Assembly: GCF_040712075.1 (NCBI RefSeq)
Contig: NZ_JBFCVL010000007.1
Location: 248,001-312,000 of the forward strand
Length of the DNA stretch: 64,000 nt
Direction of reading: 5' to 3'
Source of the DNA: Fodinicurvata sp. EGI_FJ10296
Lineage (GTDB): Bacteria; Pseudomonadota; Alphaproteobacteria; DSM-16000; Inquilinaceae
Position 1 is the first letter of the stretch. Each line of letters opens with the position of its first letter. Below the pieces are notes generated by a model. That model was not told the DNA's origin, ran no database searches, and was given only the letters and a program-made list of their open reading frames with translations. The position numbers were made by a program, and so were the translations under genes. Positions 54,507-63,797 of this stretch are shown one piece after another.

Positions 54507-56372
54507 GTGCTCGCGCTTCCTCGAAAACTGCTCGATCTAATGACACGGCGCGATCGTTTGTGGTTGGGTGCGCTCGCCTTTGCCCTTGTCGTCGCTGCAT
54601 GTCTCCAATTGGTCAGCGTCGCTTCGATTGCACCATTTCTCTCTGTGGCCGCCAATCCGAACGTGATTGTGAGCAACGCTGCGCTATCATACGTCTATGA
54701 GAGTTTCGGCTTCGGCAGTGCGAACCAGTTCCTGGCGGCTCTTGGCGGAGCGGCGATTGTGGCATTGGTGCTGGCGAATCTGTTTATGGGCGTCGTTAAG
54801 TGGTTGCAGCTATGGCTGATAAATTCACTATCTCACCGGATTTCGGTGGATTTGCTTAGCGCCTTTCTCAGGCAGCCATACGCCTTTTTTCTGACGCGCA
54901 ACAGCGGAGAACTGGGTGCCAGCCTCCTGATGGAGGTGCAGCAGGTGAAGGCTCAGGTGCTTGCGCCTCTACTTCAGCTCCTGGTCAGCGGTACCGTTGT
55001 AATCGCTCTGTTCATAATGCTTTTGGTCATAGAACCGATTATCGCTACTGCGGCTGCGGTTAGTCTTGGCGGCGCCTATGGCGTGGCCTATCTGGCGGCT
55101 CGGCGACGGCTGCTGCGATATGGCCAGCAGCGGCAAAAAGCGAACAGCCAGCGATTCAAGCTGGCCGGTGAAGCTTTCGGCGGCATTAAAGATATCAAGC
55201 TCTATGGACGGGAGGCGACTTTTATTCGGAGTTTCGCCCGACCATCCTGGTTGATGCACAGCCGGGAAATGCGCGCCGGCGTAATTCGTGAACTACCGCG
55301 ATACGCGATGGAGGTGGTGACTTTCGGCGGTATTCTGGCGTTGGCCACGGTATTGTTGCTGACTCGCGGCGGACTGGAAACAATACTCCCTACCTTGGGA
55401 ATCCTCGCTTTCGCAGGCATGCGTATGATGCCGAAGCTGCAGGAGAGCTTTGCCGCCATGGCACATCTTCGTGGGGGTATGGCGGCGCTTGAAAGAGTAC
55501 ACACGGACATGGCCGCCAGTAGACACCTGCTGACCGAACCATGCAAAAGCCCAGCTACAAGCAACGGTCAACTGAAAACTCTCCCGCTGAACGAACAACT
55601 CGAATTGTATAGCGTGACGTTTTCTTATCCGGGACAGACGCCCCCGACCTTGGATGCCTTGTCACTGAAAATAGCCGCTCGCTCCACGGTTGGGGTGGTC
55701 GGTCCAACCGGATGCGGCAAGACGACCCTGATAGACGTGATACTGGGCCTGCTGGTCCCCGACAGTGGTTCTTTGGTTGTCGATGGCGTGGAAATCACGG
55801 ACTTCAACCGGCGGAGCTGGATGAACAGCATCGGGTATGTGCCACAACATATCTATCTGACGGACGACTCTGTGGCTCGGAATATCGCCTTTGGCGTTCC
55901 GGACGACGAAATCGACATCGCTGCTGTTCGCGCCGCCGCCCGCACTGCCTGCATTGACGAATTCATTACCGAGTCTTTGCCGGCCGGGTATCAAACCCTG
56001 GTCGGCGACCGTGGCATCCGTTTGTCGGGCGGGCAGCGCCAGCGTATCGGGATTGCGCGCGCACTCTACCACAATCCGGAGGTACTGATCCTGGACGAGG
56101 CAACCAGCGCTCTCGACACCGAAACAGAGACAGCCGTGATGGCTGGCGTCGATGCGCTGTCCGGGCAAAAGACGATTCTATTGATCGCACACAGGCTCTC
56201 TACCCTTCGTAAATGCGATTCAATCGTGACGCTTTCACACGGCAAAGCACACTTGTCACCGCAATTGCCGTCGAAACAAGCGACGAACCCGGACCTGAAA
56301 TTATCAGAGGCCGGGGCAGCCATCCTCGTTCGCTTCGGGCTGATCGGCCCCGTAAGGAAGTCGCTATGCTGA
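54507..56372 (+). CDS. ABC transporter with fused permease and ATPase, flippase-like (PglK/MsbA type)
   Basis: A 621-residue half-transporter: six membrane helices in the first 330 residues, then an ATPase domain with Walker A GPTGCGKTT (near 397), signature LSGGQRQR (near 505), Walker B EVLILDEATSALD and the H-loop IAHRLSTL. It probably flips a lipid-linked oligosaccharide, since it leads a glycosyltransferase cluster. The start is a GTG at 54507 behind AGGAT. The last 60 residues are unlike the family and overlap the next gene by seven bases. Confidence 0.88.
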   Translation: MLALPRKLLDLMTRRDRLWLGALAFALVVAACLQLVSVASIAPFLSVAANPNVIVSNAALSYVYESFGFGSANQFLAALGGAAIVALVLANLFMGVVKWLQLWLINSLSHRISVDLLSAFLRQPYAFFLTRNSGELGASLLMEVQQVKAQVLAPLLQLLVSGTVVIALFIMLLVIEPIIATAAAVSLGGAYGVAYLAARRRLLRYGQQRQKANSQRFKLAGEAFGGIKDIKLYGREATFIRSFARPSWLMHSREMRAGVIRELPRYAMEVVTFGGILALATVLLLTRGGLETILPTLGILAFAGMRMMPKLQESFAAMAHLRGGMAALERVHTDMAASRHLLTEPCKSPATSNGQLKTLPLNEQLELYSVTFSYPGQTPPTLDALSLKIAARSTVGVVGPTGCGKTTLIDVILGLLVPDSGSLVVDGVEITDFNRRSWMNSIGYVPQHIYLTDDSVARNIAFGVPDDEIDIAAVRAAARTACIDEFITESLPAGYQTLVGDRGIRLSGGQRQRIGIARALYHNPEVLILDEATSALDTETETAVMAGVDALSGQKTILLIAHRLSTLRKCDSIVTLSHGKAHLSPQLPSKQATNPDLKLSEAGAAILVRFGLIGPVRKSLC

Positions 56373-57520
56373 ACATCGATGGAGTCGTCCGGCCATTACT
56401 GCGACCGGTAAAAAAACGGGCTCTTCAAGCCTATGAACGCTTCGAAAGGAATATGTTTGGGCATCCGGACTCCCATTGGATGGAGGCGCCGCCCAATCTT
56501 TCTTCATCTATGATCGGCAAAGACACCGGTGACATCAGATTCAACCAGTTTCCGAATGTGCAGCATTACATAAGGCGCCCAGGAATTTTGCGGATGGAAG
56601 CCGTAAGCCTCGCAGGGCTCGTTACCAATACCCACAACGATCCAAAGGACGACAAAAAATATACGTTCGGCCTTGTTGACAAGTGGGGGTTCCCTTTGTC
56701 CTATATCTATGGTGGCCGCGGGTGGAAAGAGTGGAGAGCAAAAGTCCAGATCGGGCCGATACTTAAAACGTACGGGCGGAGGCCAACGGTGGCACTCCTG
56801 GGGCGATCATTCGCTACAAACTATTTCCATTGGCTCACAGACGTCGTCGGCGATTATTGGTTTCTGAAAAAAGCGGGTTTCAATATCGACGATGTAGACT
56901 TGTACGTATGCCCCGGAGGGGACGAGAAATGGCAACAGGAGATATTCTCGATCATTGGAATTCCAGATCAGAAACGTATATCTATAAAAAATATCGGTAC
57001 GATACATGGCATTGATGCTATTATCCCGTACAGAAGCAAAGCAAGTTCAGAAGTCATACCAACATGGATATCGACCGCTCTACGTGAACAGATTGGGCAC
57101 AACGCTTCCCAAAATTCAAGCCGGCGTCTGCTTTATTTATCCCGCAAGGACGCGCGCCGTCGTAAGGTTGTGAATGAAAGCTGCATCATTGAATCCCTGA
57201 AAGCCAAAGGGTTCATTGAAGTTCAATGCGAAGGGATGACCATTAAGGAACAGCAACAACTATTCGGATGCGCAAATACTATCATAGCTGCTCATGGCGC
57301 TGCGTTGACAAATATAATATGGTGTAACAAAAATACCAATATCATCGATATATTGCCGGAAAGAAAAAAGACACCATGCTTCAACATATTATCTATTCAA
57401 TGCAATTTAAATTATAACCCTATTTGGACAAAATCAATAAAAACCTATAAACAGCAGGAGCACTGGGACGATATTGAGATAACCCCAGCCGCCGTTGATC
57501 AAATAATGAAATTTGTATAG
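56366..57520 (+). CDS. Glycosyltransferase family 61 (DUF563) protein
   Basis: A 384-residue GT61 protein: LGRSFATNYFHWLTDVVGDYW, RRLLYLSRKDARRRKVVNE, and GCANTIIAAHGAALTNIIWC with the conserved HGA(A/S)xxN motif. Such enzymes transfer xylose, GlcNAc or other sugars in capsule or exopolysaccharide synthesis. The ATG at 56366 overlaps the ABC gene and has AAGGAA upstream. The GC content falls sharply toward its 3' end (57300-57540). Confidence 0.85.
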   Translation: MLNIDGVVRPLLRPVKKRALQAYERFERNMFGHPDSHWMEAPPNLSSSMIGKDTGDIRFNQFPNVQHYIRRPGILRMEAVSLAGLVTNTHNDPKDDKKYTFGLVDKWGFPLSYIYGGRGWKEWRAKVQIGPILKTYGRRPTVALLGRSFATNYFHWLTDVVGDYWFLKKAGFNIDDVDLYVCPGGDEKWQQEIFSIIGIPDQKRISIKNIGTIHGIDAIIPYRSKASSEVIPTWISTALREQIGHNASQNSSRRLLYLSRKDARRRKVVNESCIIESLKAKGFIEVQCEGMTIKEQQQLFGCANTIIAAHGAALTNIIWCNKNTNIIDILPERKKTPCFNILSIQCNLNYNPIWTKSIKTYKQQEHWDDIEITPAAVDQIMKFV

Positions 57521-57574
57521 TACGTTTATATTCGATTTTAATATCTACCAATATTGTAATTGGAATTTACGGTC

Positions 57575-58489
57575 ATGAAACTGAATTCATCAAATGCCAA
57601 TGAAGAAATAAATGCTATTTCTGACGAAAAAATTTTCATTTGGCCTTCAGTTGATGTAATAATCCCGACTTTTAATGACACAAAACGTCTTATGGTATGC
57701 TTAGACGCCTTGTTGCATCAGACATACAACCGCGATTTGATAAAAATAATAGTCGTAAATAATAACGAAAAAGATAGTTTCATATCGAACGGAAACGATT
57801 TCGTCGTAATTAAAGAAAATAAACCGGGTAGTTATGCGGCACGAAATAAGGGTATTTCATATACCTGTGGAGAGATCGTCGCGTTTACAGACTCAGACTG
57901 TATACCAGACAATAAGTGGTTGGAGAAAGGGATAGCAGAACTTATTCGAACGGACAAAGATAGAATAGCAGGAAGAATAGTATTGTTTCCGAAGTACGAA
58001 ACGCCGAACTGGATTGAGTGCTACGAAAAAGCATTCGGTTTCAACCAGGCTCGCTCCGTTTCGCGAGGTGGGGGCGTCACTGCGAATCTTTTTGTCCGGC
58101 GGTCGGTTTTCGGAAAAGTCGGTGTCTTCGATGACAGCTATTTTTCCGGCGGGGATTCAGAATGGAACAAGCGAGCGACAGCGGCCGGATATAGCATCGG
58201 ATATGCCGCTGACGCTGTCGTCATGCATCCATGCCGGCGCAGCGTGCATGAGTTAAATAAAAAAACGCGCCGGGTCGCAGGTGCAAAACTTAGTCGTAGG
58301 CAGGTCAGGACATATATTAATTGGCGAACATTTGTTCCTCCTGTAATTCTACTGAAACGAATTAATCATATAGAAGATTTGTCCAAATACGATAAATTTA
58401 GAGCAATGATGGTATGCTACTATCTTAAGATTTATCGTGCATATTTCGAGATTTTGTTAAAAACGAATATTACCAATCTCGAACGCTAA
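57575..58489 (+). CDS. Glycosyltransferase family 2 protein
   Basis: A 304-residue GT-A enzyme: VDVIIPTFNDTKRLMVCLDA, SYAARNKGI, IVAFTDSDCIPD with the nucleotide-sugar metal DxD-type site, and GGGVTANLFVRRSVFGKVG. It adds a sugar from a nucleotide donor in polysaccharide assembly. The gene is much more AT-rich than everything to its left (many AAA, ATA and AAT codons), a sign of recent acquisition. A TTG at 57560 is an alternative start. Confidence 0.88.
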   Translation: MKLNSSNANEEINAISDEKIFIWPSVDVIIPTFNDTKRLMVCLDALLHQTYNRDLIKIIVVNNNEKDSFISNGNDFVVIKENKPGSYAARNKGISYTCGEIVAFTDSDCIPDNKWLEKGIAELIRTDKDRIAGRIVLFPKYETPNWIECYEKAFGFNQARSVSRGGGVTANLFVRRSVFGKVGVFDDSYFSGGDSEWNKRATAAGYSIGYAADAVVMHPCRRSVHELNKKTRRVAGAKLSRRQVRTYINWRTFVPPVILLKRINHIEDLSKYDKFRAMMVCYYLKIYRAYFEILLKTNITNLER

Positions 58490-58513
58490 CGAGACGGAAT
58501 AGATCCCACTACC

Positions 58514-59764
58514 ATGAAAATTGCTATCATCCTTCCAGACCTTCGTGGTGGCGGTGTTGAGCGCGTGCGTTTGGTTCTGGCTCGCGAGTTTGCCCGTCAG
58601 GGGCATGAGGTTGAATTTGCATTAATGTGCGCGAGAGGAGAGCTGCTGGAAGAGGCGATGGCTGAATTTCCGATTGTGGAATTGGGAGCCGGCCGACTTC
58701 GAGCTGTCCCCCTTGCTCTTGCTCGTTACCTGCGTAGAAGCCAAACTGACGCTCTGCTCGTCGCAATGTGGCCTTTGACTGCGCTAGCGGTCTTGGGCCG
58801 ACGTTTAGCACGCAGAAATGTTAACATTATCATATCCGACCATGGGATGCTTTCTCGTCAATATGGCGGACACGGCCGATTTCATGGCGCCATGCTACGG
58901 TTTAGCATCGCGATGACGTATCCGCGAGCTGAGGCGCGCGTCGGCGTTTCGAGAGGTGTTGTACTCGATCTGGCGCACCTGTCCGGCATGGATCCCAACC
59001 GGTTCACCGTAATCAATAATCCCGTTCCTTTCCCGTCTGGAGCAAGTTCGGCTGCGGTTGCAGACGCCGAACGCCGTTGGGGAAGAGCCGAGGGAAAACG
59101 TATTTTGACGGTCGGCCGTTTTAAATCTGTAAAAAACCACTCGCTTCTCTTGAAAGCCTTTTCATCGCTTGTTCGAAGGTGTGAAGCGAGCCTCATGTTC
59201 GTCGGCAATGGCGAATTGGAACCTGAGTTGCGGGCGCAGGCGGCATCTCTCGGTGTAGACAGAAGGGTAATATTTGCCGGCTTTCAGCCTAATCCAATTC
59301 CTTTCTACCATACTGCCGACCTGTTCGTGCTGTCGTCCGACTACGAGGGGTTCGGCAACGTGATCATCGAAGCACTGGCTTGCGGTACACCTGTCGTTTC
59401 CACCGACTGCCCGACCGGCCCCCGTGAAATTCTTGAAGATGGTATTTATGGCCGCCTTGTACCGGTGGGCGATGAAGGAGCACTGGCACGGGCTCTGGAA
59501 GATGCTTTGTCGGTCGATTGGGATACCGCTCTGCTGAAAAAGCGTGCTGCCGATTTCACACCAGAACACGCCGCAATCAAATATCTTGACCTACTATCAG
59601 GCGTCGCAGTCAATGAATACGATCGCGGAATCAAGGCCGATAGATTCATCCGGCCCGACAACCAATTCGGTAAATCCGGTATTTGTAGAGCTGACTGGTC
59701 CCGCCGGGAGCGGGAAATCAACAATCGCCGAGGAAATCCGACGGCTATGCGCCGATCAGTTTGA
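58514..59764 (+). CDS. Glycosyltransferase family 4 protein (first of three), with an aberrant C-terminus
   Basis: A 416-residue GT-B enzyme: LPDLRGGGVERVRLVLAREF, RILTVGRFKSVKNHSLLLKA and ADLFVLSSDYEGFGNVIIEA with the E-x7-E donor site, then GTPVVSTDCPTGPREILEDG. The fold should end near residue 365. The last 50 residues, rich in Arg and Asn, run out of frame over the next gene for 152 bp and are not family-like, so a frameshift may have removed the original stop. Confidence 0.87.
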   Translation: MKIAIILPDLRGGGVERVRLVLAREFARQGHEVEFALMCARGELLEEAMAEFPIVELGAGRLRAVPLALARYLRRSQTDALLVAMWPLTALAVLGRRLARRNVNIIISDHGMLSRQYGGHGRFHGAMLRFSIAMTYPRAEARVGVSRGVVLDLAHLSGMDPNRFTVINNPVPFPSGASSAAVADAERRWGRAEGKRILTVGRFKSVKNHSLLLKAFSSLVRRCEASLMFVGNGELEPELRAQAASLGVDRRVIFAGFQPNPIPFYHTADLFVLSSDYEGFGNVIIEALACGTPVVSTDCPTGPREILEDGIYGRLVPVGDEGALARALEDALSVDWDTALLKKRAADFTPEHAAIKYLDLLSGVAVNEYDRGIKADRFIRPDNQFGKSGICRADWSRREREINNRRGNPTAMRRSV

Positions 59765-60362
59765 CCACATCGGGCAGCCGAACATCGACACTCGGCATCG
59801 TCTGATGGCCCATGTAGGGGCGATGGTCAAGATCTGGCGTTTGGATCCTTTACGCAAGGTCAGCCGATACGGCCGCAAGCGGCTTATCCAGGGCATTGCA
59901 ACCGTTGAAGCGGCAACGCAGTGGATGGAAGACCAGGGACCAGGGGTCTATCTCCTGGATGAGGGGCCGTTGAGAGTGCTGATGGACTATGCTTGCCACT
60001 CGGAACCTCAACTGAACGTCTGGCATAGGTATTCTGTTGAAGCACTAAAGAAACTCGAAGCCTGTCAAATTCTGGTGGTCCGGGTCCTGGCAGATGACGA
60101 GAGCCGATTCCAACGCCGAAAACGCCGGATGAGCCGGCTTGAGCAAGGCGATCCGACCTTTGATCTACAGGCGGACAGGGTAGAGGTGCGGAAAGTTGAG
60201 CTGATGTTCAATCGAGAGTGGATCGTGGAAAAGATAAATAACGATCTAAATTCCACCTTTTCGATGATTACAGTGAATAATTATGTCGATGTAACCCAGG
60301 CAGCCAGTGAAATACTCGGGAGAATAGCAGCGTTCGCATACCAGAGTAATGGTCGGGGATAG
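59613..60362 (+). CDS. P-loop kinase-like protein
   Basis: A 249-residue protein with Walker A VELTGPAGSGKSTIA (25-39), a Walker B-like VYLLDEGPLRVL, and an Arg-rich lid (RRKRRMSRLE), the layout of small nucleoside, sugar or shikimate-type kinases. The substrate is unknown; a role in precursor supply is possible. The start overlaps the upstream GT4 gene by 152 bp, and the P-loop lies inside the overlap, so a later start cannot avoid it. Confidence 0.72.
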   Translation: MNTIAESRPIDSSGPTTNSVNPVFVELTGPAGSGKSTIAEEIRRLCADQFDHIGQPNIDTRHRLMAHVGAMVKIWRLDPLRKVSRYGRKRLIQGIATVEAATQWMEDQGPGVYLLDEGPLRVLMDYACHSEPQLNVWHRYSVEALKKLEACQILVVRVLADDESRFQRRKRRMSRLEQGDPTFDLQADRVEVRKVELMFNREWIVEKINNDLNSTFSMITVNNYVDVTQAASEILGRIAAFAYQSNGRG

Positions 60363-60365
60363 GTC

Positions 60366-61598
60366 GTGACCAGAGCCGGAGTTCTCTATCTCACCCGCAA
60401 TGGATTGCTGGAGCCGCTCGGGCAATCTCAGGTCCTTGCCTATCTGCGCGGGCTATCGCGGACTTATGACATCACCGTTGTCTCGTTCGAAAAACCCGCT
60501 GATATCAACAACAAGGCACTTGTGCAGAGGATCCGGAACGATTGCACCATGCACGGTATCCGATGGCTGCCCCAGCTTTTCCGAACCGGGCCGAAGGTTG
60601 TAGCCCCTTTGCAAGACATGGCGACGTTTCTCCGGCTGGCCCGTCGTGAGGTCCGCGAAGCCAACATCCGATTGATCCATGCACGCAGTTACATTCCAGC
60701 AGTCATTGCAATGCTGACCGGTCGGGTTGCCGGCGTGCCGTTTATCTTCGACATGCGGGCGCTGTGGCCGGAAGAATTGATAACCGCCGGTCGCTTGCGC
60801 CGCGGATCCTTATTGCACCGAGCGATAGTGATGGCGGAACGGGCCTGTCTTCGGCGCGCGGGGGCGGTGGTTTCACTGACCCATGCAGCCGTGAACTATC
60901 TGGAGCGACAATATCCGGAAGCACTACGTGAGCAGCAAGTAATCGTCATCCCAACATGCGCGGATCTGGATCGCTTTGCCCCGAACGGCAACCAAGGTGG
61001 CCCAATGCCAACGAATGCACCTGTATTCGGCTGCATCGGCACCGTGCTCAGCGGTTGGTTCCGGGTGGACTGGCTGGCAGCCTTTTTCAAGACGGTTGCC
61101 CGGCGGAATTCCGAAGCACGTTTCGAGATCATCACCAGGGATAGTGCCGAAGCCGTTCGAACGGCGCTCGCGAACCATGGATTTGTCAGCGACCGGCTAA
61201 CTGTGCAGGCGCTCGATCCGTTGGAAATGCCGGCCGCCGTCCGCCGGCACACAGCGTCCGCCATGTTTTATAGGGGCGGAGAAATATCCGAATTGGGCCG
61301 CTCACCGACCCGCCTTGCAGAAGTCCTCGGTTGTGGCGTGCCGGCACTTGTTAATCCCGGGGTCGGGGATACGGAGAAGATCGTTTTGGAAGGCCGGGTC
61401 GGCATCTCGGTTGAGCAGGGGGATGAGGAGGCAATGGAGACAGCATTTGATGCGCTGGCACGCCTTCAGGCGGACAACGAAGTGTCCGCTCGATGCCGTA
61501 GAGTGGCCGAAATCACGTTTTCCTTGGAGGTGGGCACAAGGGCATATGCCGACATTTACGCTCGGCTGCTGCATCCCACCGCTAGCGATGCGGTTTGA
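60366..61598 (+). CDS. Glycosyltransferase family 4-like protein (second)
   Basis: A 410-residue GT-B protein: YLTRNGLLEPLGQSQVLAYL, VPFIFDMRALWPEELI, and SPTRLAEVLGCGVPALVNPG in the donor-binding half. The acceptor-side motif GLLEPLGQSQV is shared with a group of exopolysaccharide GT4 enzymes. Its start is a GTG at 60366, directly after the kinase stop, and its stop overlaps the next start. Confidence 0.85.
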   Translation: MTRAGVLYLTRNGLLEPLGQSQVLAYLRGLSRTYDITVVSFEKPADINNKALVQRIRNDCTMHGIRWLPQLFRTGPKVVAPLQDMATFLRLARREVREANIRLIHARSYIPAVIAMLTGRVAGVPFIFDMRALWPEELITAGRLRRGSLLHRAIVMAERACLRRAGAVVSLTHAAVNYLERQYPEALREQQVIVIPTCADLDRFAPNGNQGGPMPTNAPVFGCIGTVLSGWFRVDWLAAFFKTVARRNSEARFEIITRDSAEAVRTALANHGFVSDRLTVQALDPLEMPAAVRRHTASAMFYRGGEISELGRSPTRLAEVLGCGVPALVNPGVGDTEKIVLEGRVGISVEQGDEEAMETAFDALARLQADNEVSARCRRVAEITFSLEVGTRAYADIYARLLHPTASDAV

Positions 61599-62692
61599 CG
61601 AACTTGCCGCGGATTTTGATTCTTTCGCGTTATGGACGCCAGGGCGCCAGCAGTCGGTTGCGTACGATGCAATATGAGCCCTATTTGGCTGCGGCCGGCC
61701 TTGAAGCGACATACGCGCCGTTCTTCAATGACGAATACCTTGCGAATCTCTACTCGAAACGGGGTCAGCGGCTGGCTTTTACCCGCTACTTTCAGAACCG
61801 ACGAAATCAACTCGCCGCCGCTCCGCGCCCCGATATCATTTGGCTGGAAAAGGAGGCGTTCCCTTGGGTTCCCTGGGTTCTGGAGCACAGGTTGCTGCCC
61901 CGTGGCGTTCCGATCATAGCGGACTATGACGATGCCGTGTTCCATCGGTACGATGGACACCGAAATCCAATCGTGCGCCGCATCCTTGGAAGCAAGATTG
62001 ACGATGTCATGCGCTCGTCGGCGTTGGTGACGGCAGGAAATGAATATTTGGCCGACCGGGCGCACGCGGCAGGTGCCAAACGGGTAGAGCTGGTTCCCAC
62101 CGTCGTCGATATGAAGGCATATGCGTCGGTCAGTGAGGGTATGCCGGGGACGGTAGCGGGCGGAACAAGCCGCCCCGTGATCGGCTGGATTGGCTCGCCG
62201 ACTACCTGGACCGACTACATGGTGCCATTGATGCCGCTACTGGAGGGCATCGCCCAGGCGGCCGACGCGGATGTCCATGCCGTTGGCGCTGATTTGGGCA
62301 CCTCTGTACCTTCCCGTTTCCAGCTGTTTCCGTGGTTCGAGGAAACGGAAGTCGACATGATCCGTCAAATGACGGTCGGAATCATGCCGCTGAGCGACAC
62401 GCCCTGGTCGCGCGGCAAGTGTGGATACAAGCTGATCCAGTACATGGCGTGCGGGATTCCGGTCGTAGCTGCACCCGTAGGTGTCAACAGTGACATCGTA
62501 AGACACGGCGAAAACGGTTTTCTGGCGAGCACGGAGGACGACTGGCGAACCGCCCTTCGCACCCTGCTTTCGGACCCGGTGCTTTGTCGACACATGGGTC
62601 AGGCAGGGCGGCACTTGGTAGAGCGAAAATATACACTTCAAATTCAAGGGCCACGCGTTGCAGAATTACTTGGAAGTATGTACCGTAATTGA
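61595..62692 (+). CDS. Glycosyltransferase family 4-like protein (third)
   Basis: A 365-residue GT-B protein: RILILSRYGRQGASSRLRTM, IIADYDDAVFHRYDG, IGWIGSPTTWTDYMVPLMPL and CGYKLIQYMACGIPVVAAPV. It has the features of GT4 enzymes that act on lipid-linked intermediates. The only start consistent with the conserved N-terminus is a TTG at 61595, overlapping the preceding stop; no clear ribosome site is seen, so it may rely on coupling. Confidence 0.83.
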   Translation: MTNLPRILILSRYGRQGASSRLRTMQYEPYLAAAGLEATYAPFFNDEYLANLYSKRGQRLAFTRYFQNRRNQLAAAPRPDIIWLEKEAFPWVPWVLEHRLLPRGVPIIADYDDAVFHRYDGHRNPIVRRILGSKIDDVMRSSALVTAGNEYLADRAHAAGAKRVELVPTVVDMKAYASVSEGMPGTVAGGTSRPVIGWIGSPTTWTDYMVPLMPLLEGIAQAADADVHAVGADLGTSVPSRFQLFPWFEETEVDMIRQMTVGIMPLSDTPWSRGKCGYKLIQYMACGIPVVAAPVGVNSDIVRHGENGFLASTEDDWRTALRTLLSDPVLCRHMGQAGRHLVERKYTLQIQGPRVAELLGSMYRN

Positions 62693-62718
62693 ATATCTTG
62701 GTAAGTGGGGCTCGTAAA

Positions 62719-63765
62719 ATGCTCCCGTACTGGCTGATTTTTCTTGTTCCTGCCACGATGAGTCTGGCGCGGGTGCGCGTGCAGGGGCAAATATGGGCGC
62801 TCTTCGGCGCCATACTGATCCTGATGATCGGGCTTCGCTACAGGGTCGGTGGCGACTGGGGGGCATATCGGCGGCAAGTGTTCGAGCACGGCCACTATGC
62901 CCTGTCCGATATCATTCTTGGAGGACGGGAACCGGGATACCGGCTTCTGAACTGGCTGGCGTTTCAGATCGGCGCCGACGTTTGGTTGGTCAATGTCGTA
63001 TGTGCAGCGATTTTCACGATTGGTTTGATCACTTTCGTTCGGTCGCTACGAGAGCCTCTTCTGGGGTTAACGGTATCGGTCCCATATCTTGTGATCATTG
63101 TATCGATGGGATACACCAGGCAGGCAGCAGCGATTGGCCTAATTCTACTCGGCCTTAAATATTATAACAAAGAACGCCTAATATACTTTCTGATTTTTGT
63201 TTTCATAGCCGCAACATTTCATAGAACCGCCTTGATGTTTGCCGCCGTTGCTGTTCTTGCCGTGATGCGCCGTAGTGTTTGGTCGTTCCTTTGGATCGGG
63301 GTTAGCGCCTATGGAATGTATTTGTTGTTTCTAGCAGAACAACAGGACAAACTCTGGTCTGCGTACGTAGAGTCTGATTATGCCAATAAATCTGAGGGCG
63401 GTGTCATACGTGTTGCCATGAGCGCGATGGCGGCGGCATTTTTTCTAATTCTGGGGCACCGTTTTAAGCTGACTCCGCATATTTACGCGCTCTGGTTTTG
63501 GGTTTCCGTACTTTCCTTGGTGTTCTTACCCTTGGCTTATCAGGCGCCCACAGCGGTGGATCGTATGGCACTTTATCTGCTGCCAATTCAGCTTATGGTG
63601 GCGAGCTATCTTCCCGGTGTATTTATAGCAAGACAGGCAGGATTGGTTCGTTTTTCAATTGTCGCTCTATACACACTTGTCGTTTTTGTATGGCTATTTT
63701 TTGCAGGCAACCGATCTTCATGGCTTCCCTACCAGTTCTGGCCCGTTTCCTTTTTCCTAGGATAG
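62719..63765 (+). CDS. EpsG-like polysaccharide polymerase (Wzy type)
   Basis: A 348-residue membrane protein of about ten helices. The EpsG-family region RYRVGGDWGAYRRQVFEHGH follows helix 2, then GREPGYRLLNWLAFQIG and SMGYTRQAAAIGLILLGLKY. EpsG proteins polymerise repeat units at the outer face of the inner membrane. ATG 62719 follows GTGGG; a TTG at 62689 overlapping the previous gene is an alternative. Confidence 0.84.
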   Translation: MLPYWLIFLVPATMSLARVRVQGQIWALFGAILILMIGLRYRVGGDWGAYRRQVFEHGHYALSDIILGGREPGYRLLNWLAFQIGADVWLVNVVCAAIFTIGLITFVRSLREPLLGLTVSVPYLVIIVSMGYTRQAAAIGLILLGLKYYNKERLIYFLIFVFIAATFHRTALMFAAVAVLAVMRRSVWSFLWIGVSAYGMYLLFLAEQQDKLWSAYVESDYANKSEGGVIRVAMSAMAAAFFLILGHRFKLTPHIYALWFWVSVLSLVFLPLAYQAPTAVDRMALYLLPIQLMVASYLPGVFIARQAGLVRFSIVALYTLVVFVWLFFAGNRSSWLPYQFWPVSFFLG

Positions 63766-63797
63766 CATCAGTTACTGGTCGTTCAAGTGACGGTTTT

